In this document: positions 56,006-64,000 of the stretch, in pieces
Layout of the letters: the number at the start of each line of letters is the position of its first letter
How positions within the stretch are numbered: the stretch's first letter is position 1
Assembly (NCBI RefSeq): GCF_001429045.1
Contig: NZ_LMHY01000001.1
Location: 441,892-505,891, forward strand
Source: Pseudomonas sp. Root71
Lineage (GTDB): Bacteria; Pseudomonadota; Gammaproteobacteria; Pseudomonadales; Pseudomonadaceae
Direction of reading: 5' to 3'
DNA length: 64,000 nucleotides
Made by a program: the position numbers and the translations under genes
Notes under the pieces: model-generated
What the model was told of the DNA's origin: nothing
The model's database searches: none
Seen by the model: only the letters and a program-made list of their open reading frames with translations

Positions 56006-56824
56006 TCACTGCGCGCCGCTTTCCTGCTGCTCAACGGTTTTTTCCGTGGCAACCGTGGCCTTTTCAGTCTTCACGCTGGCTGCCGGTTCCGCGCCGTAGC
56101 GGGCACTCAGTTCAGCGTAGGCGGGCTCACGTTTGAAACGCTTGAGTTCGGCGCCGAAACGCTGCACCAGCAGATCCATGCCCGCATTGCGCCGTACCGC
56201 GAGAAACTGGCTTTGCTGGCTGATGATCGTGGGGTTTTCGGTGATCTTGTCGCGGATGCCCAGTTCGTCGAGCAAATGCTGACCGACCCGGCGGTCGGTG
56301 ATCAGCAGGTCAATCCGCCCGCGCACCAGTTTGCCGAAGTTGGCTTCATGGGTAGGGGCCGGCTCGCGGGTGAACAACGTCGAATCGCTGAAATCCTTGC
56401 TGTAAAGGTAACCCGGCGAGGTGCCAATGGTCAGGCCTTGCAAGTCATCGAGGGTGCGAAACGGATGGGGCCGTTCATTGGCGTAGAACATCACGAACTG
56501 GACTTCAGACAGGGGTTCGCTGGGGTAGAGCAGGGTCGCTTCGCGTTCTTCGCTGTGAAAGATGTCCAGCGCGCCGTCGGCCTGGCCTGTCTCCAGCATC
56601 GACAGGCAGCGTTTCCATGGCAGGAACTGCCACTCCACTTCGATGCCCAGGCGCTTGAAGACAATGGCGGTGGTTTCGTAGTCCAGGCCCAGGGATTTGC
56701 CGTTGTTGTCTTCGTATACGTAGGGCGCCCAGGGTTCCGTGACAATGCGCAGCTTCTCGCCCCGGGCGGTGAGGCTCAGGCAAGTGAAGACAAGCACGGC
56801 GATTAGCTGCGTGATCAAAGGCAT
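56006..56824 (-). CDS. Periplasmic transporter substrate-binding domain protein
   Basis: A 272-residue family 3 binding protein. Residues 1-22 are a signal peptide (ending LTARG then EKLRIV). The domain reads TEPWAPYVYEDNNGKSLGLD and GQADGALDIFHSEEREATLL, typical of polar amino-acid binders without transporter partners. The C-terminus ends in a charged Lys/Glu/Thr-rich tail of about 30 residues. Ligand unknown. Confidence 0.85.
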   Translation of the reverse strand: MPLITQLIAVLVFTCLSLTARGEKLRIVTEPWAPYVYEDNNGKSLGLDYETTAIVFKRLGIEVEWQFLPWKRCLSMLETGQADGALDIFHSEEREATLLYPSEPLSEVQFVMFYANERPHPFRTLDDLQGLTIGTSPGYLYSKDFSDSTLFTREPAPTHEANFGKLVRGRIDLLITDRRVGQHLLDELGIRDKITENPTIISQQSQFLAVRRNAGMDLLVQRFGAELKRFKREPAYAELSARYGAEPAASVKTEKATVATEKTVEQQESGAQ

Positions 56825-56920
56825 GGGCTGAGATTACGACGAGAAACCGGAAAGAGCCAGAAACTGACCGCAGATGCTCTAACTCCGTGGATTGCCGCAC
56901 ATTAATAGTGCGTTGAAAGC

Positions 56921-56997
56921 AAAAGATCGCAGCCTGCGGCAGCTCCTACAGGGAATACACATTTCTCTGTAGGAGCTGCCGCAGGCTGCGATCTTTT
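56921..56997. repeat. REP doublet, family B
   Basis: 30-bp inverted copies at 56921-56950 and 56968-56997 with a 17-bp spacer. Between the metF stop and the binding-protein start. Confidence 0.9.
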
Positions 56998-57016
56998 AAT
57001 CGTGCTTTAACGACTT

Positions 57017-57862
57017 TTAACGCGGCAACTTCAGGTTGTTCCACACCGCCAGGCTCGCTTCAGCCTGGTTCAGGGTGTAGAAGTGCAGCCCTGGAGCGCC
57101 ACCCTGCAGCAGTTGTTCGCACATCTCGGTGATGACCTGTTCGCCAAAGCGTTGAATGCTCTGGGTGTCGTCGCCGTAGGCTTCCAGTTGCTTGCGGATC
57201 CAGCGCGGGATTTCCGCACCGCAGGCATCGGAGAAGCGCGCCAGCTTGCTGTAGTTGGTGATCGGCATGATGCCCGGCACGATCGGGATGTTCACGCCCA
57301 GTGCCCGCACGCGTTCCACGAAGTAGAAGTAGCAGTCGGCGTTGAAGAAGTACTGGGTGATCGCACTGTCGGCGCCAGCCTTGGCCTTGCGCACGAAGTT
57401 GGCAACATCGTCTTCGAAATTGCGCGCTTGCGGATGCATTTCCGGGTAAGCGGCGACTTCGATGTGGAAATGATCACCGGTTTCTTCACGAATGAATTCA
57501 ACCAGGTCATTGGCGTGGCGCATTTCACCGCTGGCCATGCCCATGCCCGAAGGCAGGTCACCGCGCAGGGCGACGATACGCTTGATGCCGGCGGCCTTGT
57601 ACTGGGCCAGCAGGCCACGCAGGTCAGCTTTGCTATCGCCCACGCAGGACAGGTGCGGAGCGGCAGGGATTTTGACTTCGCTTTCGAGCTGCAACACGGT
57701 GTTCAGCGTGCGATCACGGGTCGAACCGCCGGCGCCGTAGGTGCAGGAGAAGAAATCGGGGTTGTAGGCGGCCAGCTGGCGAGCAGTGGCCAGCAGCTTT
57801 TCTTGCCCAGCATCGGTCTTCGTAGGGAAGAACTCGAAGCTGTAGCGACGATCTTGGGACAT
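57017..57862 (-). CDS. metF: 5,10-methylenetetrahydrofolate reductase
   Basis: Flavoenzyme making 5-methyl-THF for methionine synthase. The start at 57862 (MSQDRRYSFEFFPTKTDAG) gives 281 residues; the longer frame runs into the repeat region. It has the catalytic Glu in SFEFFPTKT, the FAD site GADSAITQYFFN and the typical length. It lies 160 bp downstream of ahcY on the same strand, so the SAH riboswitch upstream of ahcY may also affect it, with a REP pair in the gap as a possible polarity point. Confidence 0.97.
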   Translation of the reverse strand: MSQDRRYSFEFFPTKTDAGQEKLLATARQLAAYNPDFFSCTYGAGGSTRDRTLNTVLQLESEVKIPAAPHLSCVGDSKADLRGLLAQYKAAGIKRIVALRGDLPSGMGMASGEMRHANDLVEFIREETGDHFHIEVAAYPEMHPQARNFEDDVANFVRKAKAGADSAITQYFFNADCYFYFVERVRALGVNIPIVPGIMPITNYSKLARFSDACGAEIPRWIRKQLEAYGDDTQSIQRFGEQVITEMCEQLLQGGAPGLHFYTLNQAEASLAVWNNLKLPR

Positions 57863-57909
57863 GGGAATACCCTTGAAAACGCGTAAGCCTGTGAGGCTTG
57901 CACATCCCA

Positions 57910-57999
57910 TGTGGGAGCGGGCTTGCTCGCGAAAGCAGTGGGTCAGTCGACATTAATGTTGAATGATAAATCGCTTTCGCGGGCAAGCCCGCTCCCACA
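57910..57999. repeat. REP doublet, family A, long spacer
   Basis: 27-bp inverted copies at 57910-57936 and 57973-57999. The spacer carries GTCAGTCGACATTAATGTTG, identical over this stretch to the spacer at 9170. Between ahcY and metF, which are co-directional, so a transcript from ahcY would pass through this hairpin. Confidence 0.9.
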
Positions 58000-58022
58000 G
58001 GGAGAGCAGGCAGCAGATCCGA

Positions 58023-59636
<1,614 letters not shown>

Positions 59637-59756
59637 AGCGTTTCTGTCGGTCAATGTCCGAACGGTAATCGAGACCATAGACGACGCTCAATAGAGCTCT
59701 AGGTCGGGCTCTGCCATGATGGTCAGCATCATTCGGCAAGACGCTCAGGAGTGAAC

Positions 59757-60161
59757 ATGAATTTCCACACCCGCAAATGGGTAAAACCCGAAGACCTCAA
59801 CCCCAACGGCACGCTGTTCGGCGGCAGCCTTCTGCGCTGGATCGACGAAGAGGCGGCGATCTACGCCATCGTCCAGTTGGGCAACCAGCGTGTGGTCACC
59901 AAGTACATCTCCGAAATCAACTTCGTCAGCGCCTCGCGCCAGGGCGACATCATCGAGTTGGGCATTACCGCTACCGAGTTCGGTCGCACCTCGATCACCC
60001 TGACGTGCGAAGTACGCAACAAGATCACCCGCAAGAGCATTCTCACCGTTGAAAAAATGGTGTTCGTGAACCTCGGTGAAGACGGCTTGCCGGCACCTCA
60101 CGGCCGGACCGAGATCAAGTACGTCAAGGACCAGTTCAAGGATGATGACGTCGGCTCGTAA
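59757..60161 (+). CDS. Hotdog-fold acyl-CoA thioesterase (YciA-like)
   Basis: A 134-residue hotdog thioesterase with the family helix NPNGTLFGGSLLRWIDEEAA (catalytic Asp in WIDE) and SEINFVSASRQGDIIELG. The ATG at 59757 has an ideally spaced AGGAG, better than the in-frame GTG at 59751. It is likely to hydrolyse fatty acyl-CoAs; chain preference is unknown. It is divergent from ahcY, and a REP pair follows. Confidence 0.93.
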   Translation: MNFHTRKWVKPEDLNPNGTLFGGSLLRWIDEEAAIYAIVQLGNQRVVTKYISEINFVSASRQGDIIELGITATEFGRTSITLTCEVRNKITRKSILTVEKMVFVNLGEDGLPAPHGRTEIKYVKDQFKDDDVGS

Positions 60162-60171
60162 TACGAGCCCC

Positions 60172-60273
60172 GTAGGAGCTGCCGCAGGCTGCGATCTTTT
60201 GATCTTGATTTTAAGCAGTCAGTGATGACGCCAGGATCCAAGTCAAAAGATCGCAACCTTCGGCAGCTCCTAC
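60172..60273. repeat. REP doublet, family B, long spacer
   Basis: Family B copies at 60172-60200 and 60245-60273 (the second with CGCAACCTTCGGC) around a 44-bp spacer, longer than in the other family B pairs. Between the thioesterase gene and the co-directional transporter gene. Confidence 0.88.
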
Positions 60274-60333
60274 CGAACGTAACTTGATCGGCGCGTGTCG
60301 TAGCTAAATAGCCCGCCACCGGTTGCGCATCCC

Positions 60334-61230
60334 ATGAACTCGGCACAAGACGGCAAGACCCCGAACCTTTCGGCGCAAGAAGAGCACGAAGTCGAAAAGA
60401 GCCAGCCGCCCCGCGCCGCGGTGCTGCACGAGATCATCCGTACCCAGGGCGATCAGGAACTGGAGCGCAGCATTGCGGCGTTGTGGTGGTCGGCGCTGGC
60501 GGCGGGGTTGACCATGGGCCTGTCGCTGATGGGCATGGGGTTGCTCAATTCGCGTCTGCCGGATGGCGAAGGGTTCAAGGTGATCGCGAGTTTTGGTTAT
60601 TGCGCCGGTTTTCTCGCGGTGATCCTGGCCCGCCAGCAGCTGTTCACCGAAAATACCCTGACCGCCGTGCTGCCGGTGATGACCAAGCCGACGCTGGCCA
60701 ACTTCGGCCGGCTGCTACGGCTGTGGACGGTGGTGCTGGCCGGCAACCTCTGTGGCACCTTGCTGGTGGCGTACGTGATGCTGGAACTGCCGATTTTCGA
60801 CAGCAAGACCGATGTCGCCTTCCTCGATATCGGCCGCAAGGTCATGGAAAACCACGCCAGCCAGATGTTCGCCAAGGGCATCATTTCCGGATGGATGATC
60901 GCCACCATGGTCTGGATGATCCCGTCCATGGAGAGTGCCAAGATGTGGATCATCATCCTCATCACCTACCTCATGGCGCTGGGGGATTTCACCCACATCG
61001 TGGTCGGTTCGCTGGAGGTTTCGTATCTGGTGTTTGCCGGCGAGTTGCCGTGGAGTGATTTCTGGCTGGTGTTCGCCGGGCCGACGCTGGCGGGGAACAT
61101 CATCGGTGGCAGTTTTATTTTCGCGCTGATCAGCCATGCGCAGATTCGCAGCGAAAGCGGGCCGCCGAAAAAAACAGCGGATCAGAGCGAGGCGCCCGAT
61201 CCGCAGCAGATCAAAAAACCATCAAGGTGA
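60334..61230 (+). CDS. Formate/nitrite transporter family membrane protein (YfdC-like)
   Basis: A 298-residue FNT-family protein with a charged N-terminus (about 45 residues, including AQEEHEVEKSQPPRAAVLHE) and six hydrophobic segments. The family pattern appears in LWWSALAAGLTMGLSLMGMG, GYCAGFLAVILARQQLFTEN and LVFAGPTLAGNIIGG. It most resembles the E. coli YfdC branch, whose substrate is not established. It converges with the MFS gene; only 3 bp separate the stops. Confidence 0.9.
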   Translation: MNSAQDGKTPNLSAQEEHEVEKSQPPRAAVLHEIIRTQGDQELERSIAALWWSALAAGLTMGLSLMGMGLLNSRLPDGEGFKVIASFGYCAGFLAVILARQQLFTENTLTAVLPVMTKPTLANFGRLLRLWTVVLAGNLCGTLLVAYVMLELPIFDSKTDVAFLDIGRKVMENHASQMFAKGIISGWMIATMVWMIPSMESAKMWIIILITYLMALGDFTHIVVGSLEVSYLVFAGELPWSDFWLVFAGPTLAGNIIGGSFIFALISHAQIRSESGPPKKTADQSEAPDPQQIKKPSR

Positions 61231-61233
61231 TGT

Positions 61234-62403
61234 TCAGCCCACCACGTCGAGTGCAGCCGCACCGCGGCGCTGGCGATAGATGAAGAACAGTGCAGTCACC
61301 ACAGTCAGCCCGCTGACCAGCGCGCCGGTCCAGGGCAGGTCTGCCAGGTCGGCGCCGCTGGCCACCACCAGCCCGCCGATCCAGGCGCCGGCCGCGTTGC
61401 CCAGGTTGAAGGCGCTCTGGTTCAGGGTCGAACCCAGGTTCGGTGCTTCGTGGGCCTGGTCGATGATCAGCAGTTGCAGGATCGGGCACAGGGCGAAGGC
61501 AAATGTCCCCCACAACACCAGCGTGATCGCCGCCGGGATCACCGAATGGCTGGTTTGCGTGAAGGCCGCCAACACCACCAGAACCGCCAGCGCCATGCCC
61601 ACCAGAGAAGGCAGCAAGCGGCTGTCCGCCAGACGACCACCGAGCATGCTGCCGGCGGTCAAGCCAACACCGAACAACAACAGCATGATGGTGACGCCGT
61701 GGGGGCTGACACCGGTGATGTCCTGCAGGATTGGCGCAATGTAGGTGAACACACTGAACAGGCTGGTCGAGGCCAGCACGCTCATACCCAGGGCCAGCAG
61801 CACGTTGGCCTTGCCCAGCACCTTGAACTCGCTGGCCAGGTTGGCTTTATCCATCGCGATGTTTTTCGGCAGCCAGACCCATTGCGCAATCGCCGCCAGA
61901 ACCCCGATCACCGACACCGCCCAGAAGGTCGAGCGCCAGCCGGCGTATTGCCCGAGTGCGGTGCCCAGTGGCACGCCGAGCACGTTGGCCAGGGTCAGGC
62001 CGGTGAACATCATGGCAATCGCCTGAGCCCGTTTGTTGGGGGCCACCAGTCCGGCAGCCACCACCGAACCGATGCCGAAAAATGCGCCGTGGCACAGTGC
62101 TGTGATCACGCGTGCGGCCATCAGCGTGGCGTAGTTCGGCGCCAGTGCACAGAGCATGTTGCCGAGGATGAACATCAGCGTCATGCCCAACAGCGTGGCC
62201 TTGCGGGGCATGTTGGCGGTGCCGACCGCGAGGATCGGCGCACCGAACACCACGCCCAGGGCGTAGCCGGTGATCAGCAATCCGGCATCGGGAATACTCA
62301 CGCTGAGGTCGCGGGCGACATCGGGCAAAAGACCCATGATGACGAATTCAGTGGTGCCGATGCCGAAGGCGGCAACAGCGAGGGCAAGCAAAGCGAGTGG
62401 CAT
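61234..62403 (-). CDS. MFS transporter, AraJ/arabinose efflux-like
   Basis: A 389-residue drug/sugar efflux-type MFS protein with twelve predicted helices. The start is the ATG at 62403; a TTG two codons upstream is less likely. The first helix carries AFGIGTTEFVIMGLLPDVA, a signature of the DHA1 subfamily, and the loop between helices 2 and 3 has GTANMPRKATLLG. The substrate is unknown. It is divergent from the EamA gene. Confidence 0.92.
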   Translation of the reverse strand: MPLALLALAVAAFGIGTTEFVIMGLLPDVARDLSVSIPDAGLLITGYALGVVFGAPILAVGTANMPRKATLLGMTLMFILGNMLCALAPNYATLMAARVITALCHGAFFGIGSVVAAGLVAPNKRAQAIAMMFTGLTLANVLGVPLGTALGQYAGWRSTFWAVSVIGVLAAIAQWVWLPKNIAMDKANLASEFKVLGKANVLLALGMSVLASTSLFSVFTYIAPILQDITGVSPHGVTIMLLLFGVGLTAGSMLGGRLADSRLLPSLVGMALAVLVVLAAFTQTSHSVIPAAITLVLWGTFAFALCPILQLLIIDQAHEAPNLGSTLNQSAFNLGNAAGAWIGGLVVASGADLADLPWTGALVSGLTVVTALFFIYRQRRGAAALDVVG

Positions 62404-62621
62404 GCGCAAGGTCTCTGTCGGTAGTCTTGACGCTGTGATCAGGCATACGCAGGCCGACGACCGTTCTCGATGAGAGCGGGCCGGGCAGAATTTTTTTTGG
62501 AATTAGTCTGTGCGCAACTGAGTGCGGCGTGGTCGCTTGCAGTATAAACAGACACTGAAATATGGCGAATCAATTCTCTGCACCCCAACAAGGATCGTGG
62601 AGACAACAAAAGGAGTGGGTC

Positions 62622-63455
62622 GTGCTTGCGACTGCGTTGGTGTTGGTGGCGGCGCTGTTGCATGCGGCGTGGAATACCCTGATCAAGTTCAGTGCCGAGC
62701 GACTGTTGGTAGTGGCCTGCATGGACAGCGTGGCGCTGCTCTTTGTCGTGCTGATGTTGCCGTTCCTGAGTGTGCCGCCGCTGGAGATCTGGCCGTGGAT
62801 CCTGGCATCGGCGGCGTTCGAGTTGCTCTATCGCTATTTGCTGATCCAGGCCTATCGGGTCGGCGACCTCGGGCTGGTCTATCCATTGATGCGCGGCCTC
62901 TCGCCGTTGGTGGTGCTGGCGCTGACGCTGATCTTTGCCGGGGAAGTGCTGACCCATCAGCAGATTTTCGGCATCCTGCTGATTCCGTTCGGCATGTTGT
63001 GCCTGCTCTGGCAGGGCGGCGGCGGAGCGCGTTTGCCGTGGTCAATGTTGCCGGTGGTGGCACTGATCGGCCTGTGCATCGGTTGCTACACCTACATTGA
63101 CGGGCAGGCATTGCGGCGCTGGTCCCATCCACTGGATTACCTGGTCTGGGTCACCTTGCTCAGTGCCTGGCCTTTTCCGCTGTTGGCATTGGTGCGCAAA
63201 CGGCCTGCGTTCATGTTGTTCTGGCGCGAGCAGTGGCGACTGGGCCTGGCCGTCGGGTTCTGCGTGTTGTTCAGCTACGCTCTGGTGCTGTGGGCGATGC
63301 AATTGGGATCGATTGCAGAGGCAGCGGCGTTGCGCGAGATCAGCGTAATCCTGGTGGTACTGTTTGGCATGCGTTACCTCAAAGAACCTTTTGGCGGGCC
63401 GCGCCTCTTAGCCTGTGGGCTGGTGCTGATCGGTATATTGATCATGAAATTTTGA
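62622..63455 (+). CDS. EamA family (DMT) transporter
   Basis: A drug/metabolite-type inner-membrane protein with about ten hydrophobic helices in two EamA halves. I choose the GTG at 62622 (277 residues) because it is preceded by AGGAG at a good distance and starts directly before the first helix; an ATG at 62562 would add 20 hydrophilic residues. PLMRGLSPLVVLALTLIFAG and REISVILVVLFGMRYLKEP are typical of the family. Substrate unknown. Confidence 0.88.
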   Translation: MLATALVLVAALLHAAWNTLIKFSAERLLVVACMDSVALLFVVLMLPFLSVPPLEIWPWILASAAFELLYRYLLIQAYRVGDLGLVYPLMRGLSPLVVLALTLIFAGEVLTHQQIFGILLIPFGMLCLLWQGGGGARLPWSMLPVVALIGLCIGCYTYIDGQALRRWSHPLDYLVWVTLLSAWPFPLLALVRKRPAFMLFWREQWRLGLAVGFCVLFSYALVLWAMQLGSIAEAAALREISVILVVLFGMRYLKEPFGGPRLLACGLVLIGILIMKF

Positions 63456-63486
63456 CTGTTCTGAAACGTGAAGAAGGGACTGCTTT

Positions 63487-63870
63487 ATGACGGTTGCTCT
63501 GTGGTGCATTTTGATTGCGATCTTCCTGCCATATCTGTGCACGGGTGTCGCGAAGGTCAGTGGCGGGTACAGACTGAAAGACAATCATGATCCACGAGGG
63601 TTTCTCGATTCCCTGGAGGGGTTGGGCAAGCGGGCGAATGCGGCGCAGCTGAACAGTTTTGAAGTGACGCCAGCGTTCGCAGCCGCGGTGATCGTGGCGC
63701 ACCTGGCGGGCAACGCCGAATTGGTGACAATCAATGTGTTGTCGGTGTTGTTCATCACCAGTCGTCTGCTCTACATCATTTTCTATCTGACGGACCTGGC
63801 GACGCTGCGGTCGTTGATGTGGTTGGTGGGGATGGGGTTGATCGTGAGTTTCTTTGTGGCGTCGGTTTAA
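63487..63870 (+). CDS. MAPEG family membrane protein
   Basis: A 127-residue protein with four hydrophobic helices. The pattern after the first helix (NHDPRGF, then KRANAAQLNSFE with the conserved Asn and Glu) matches bacterial MAPEG proteins; their substrates are mostly unknown. It starts at the ATG at 63487, 31 bp after the EamA stop, so it is probably co-transcribed. Confidence 0.85.
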   Translation: MTVALWCILIAIFLPYLCTGVAKVSGGYRLKDNHDPRGFLDSLEGLGKRANAAQLNSFEVTPAFAAAVIVAHLAGNAELVTINVLSVLFITSRLLYIIFYLTDLATLRSLMWLVGMGLIVSFFVASV

Positions 63871-63880
63871 AGGCAAGATC

Positions 63881-63956
63881 AAAGGATTGCAGGCTTCGCC
63901 AGCTCCTACCGGGTGTCGAATGTGCCTGTAGGAGCTGGCGAAGCCTGCGATCTTTT
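63881..63956. repeat. REP doublet, family B (GGAGCTGGCG variant)
   Basis: Copies at 63881-63909 and 63928-63956, separated by 18 bp. The left copy has a mutated end (GGATTGCAGG). It starts 10 bp after the MAPEG stop. Confidence 0.88.
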
Positions 63957-63960
63957 GACG

Positions 63961-64000
63961 TTAAAGTTTGTCCGCCACCTGCGGCACTTGCGGTAGCACT
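63961..64000 (-). CDS. Possible 3' end of a minus-strand gene cut by the window edge
   Basis: On the minus strand the last 40 bases are open in one frame and end VLPQVPQVADKL then TAA at 63963-63961, immediately next to a REP pair, the usual position of gene ends in this window. Too short to name. Confidence 0.35.
   Translation of the reverse strand, partial: VLPQVPQVADKL

Overview
The window is a stretch of chromosomal backbone from a Pseudomonas of the fluorescens/putida side of the genus. The evidence is gene content and order (ftsYEX-rpoH, metXW, pilT, pyrRBC', pilGHIJ-chpA, bioA, ahcY-metF in the same relative order I recall for P. aeruginosa PAO1), the high GC content with strong third-position bias (which creates many long shadow reading frames), and the dense intergenic REP doublets typical of the P. 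fluorescens group. I see no rRNA, tRNA, prophage, insertion sequence or CRISPR array.

Layout. 1-1787: the 5' part of an M16 zinc protease gene, a 270-bp palindromic repeat element, then ftsY. 1788-5955: ftsY-ftsE-ftsX (overlapping) and rpoH behind a good AlgU/RpoE-type promoter. 6103-9607: mtgA, a DUF423 gene, thiS-thiG, trmB and a DUF3392 gene. 9617-16264, all on the minus strand: yggS-proC-yggT-yggU, metX-metW, a DUF4426 gene, rdgB, hemW. 16321-18760: pilT, a secreted NlpC/P60 peptidase gene and a TM2 gene. 18875-24864, minus strand: gshB, tonB, algH, ruvX, pyrR, pyrB and the catalytically dead pyrC'.

25100-35104 carries the Pil-Chp chemosensory cluster (pilG, pilH, pilI, pilJ, a giant chpA, chpC). 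It lacks the methyltransferase (pilK) and methylesterase (chpB) genes of the P. aeruginosa operon. 35337-43668 is a complete malonate decarboxylase operon (mdcABCDEGH-madLM) with its LysR regulator mdcR converging on it. 43800-47992 holds a TrhA/hemolysin III gene and a LysR / amino-acid oxidoreductase / RidA / periplasmic binding protein module that looks like amino-acid (probably D-amino acid) scavenging.

48074-64000 returns to housekeeping genes: rsmE, bioA, an exported FAD amine oxidase with a long Ala/Pro/Lys tail, cytochrome b561 plus YceI, an RhlE-type RNA helicase, a periplasmic binding protein, and metF with ahcY behind a well-formed S-adenosylhomocysteine riboswitch with its own sigma-70 promoter. 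After these come a thioesterase, a formate/nitrite-family transporter, an MFS exporter, an EamA transporter and a MAPEG protein.

Sixteen inverted REP pairs of three sequence families punctuate the intergenic spaces. The malonate genes act together: MadLM imports malonate, MdcB/G/H build and charge the MdcC acyl carrier, MdcA transfers malonate to it and MdcD/E decarboxylate it. ahcY and metF act in the methyl cycle with metX/metW upstream. I did not find an unmistakably new system. The most unusual items are the three-way-junction repeat next to ftsY, an identical enlarged-loop REP variant present twice, the adaptation-less Chp pathway and the tailed amine oxidase.
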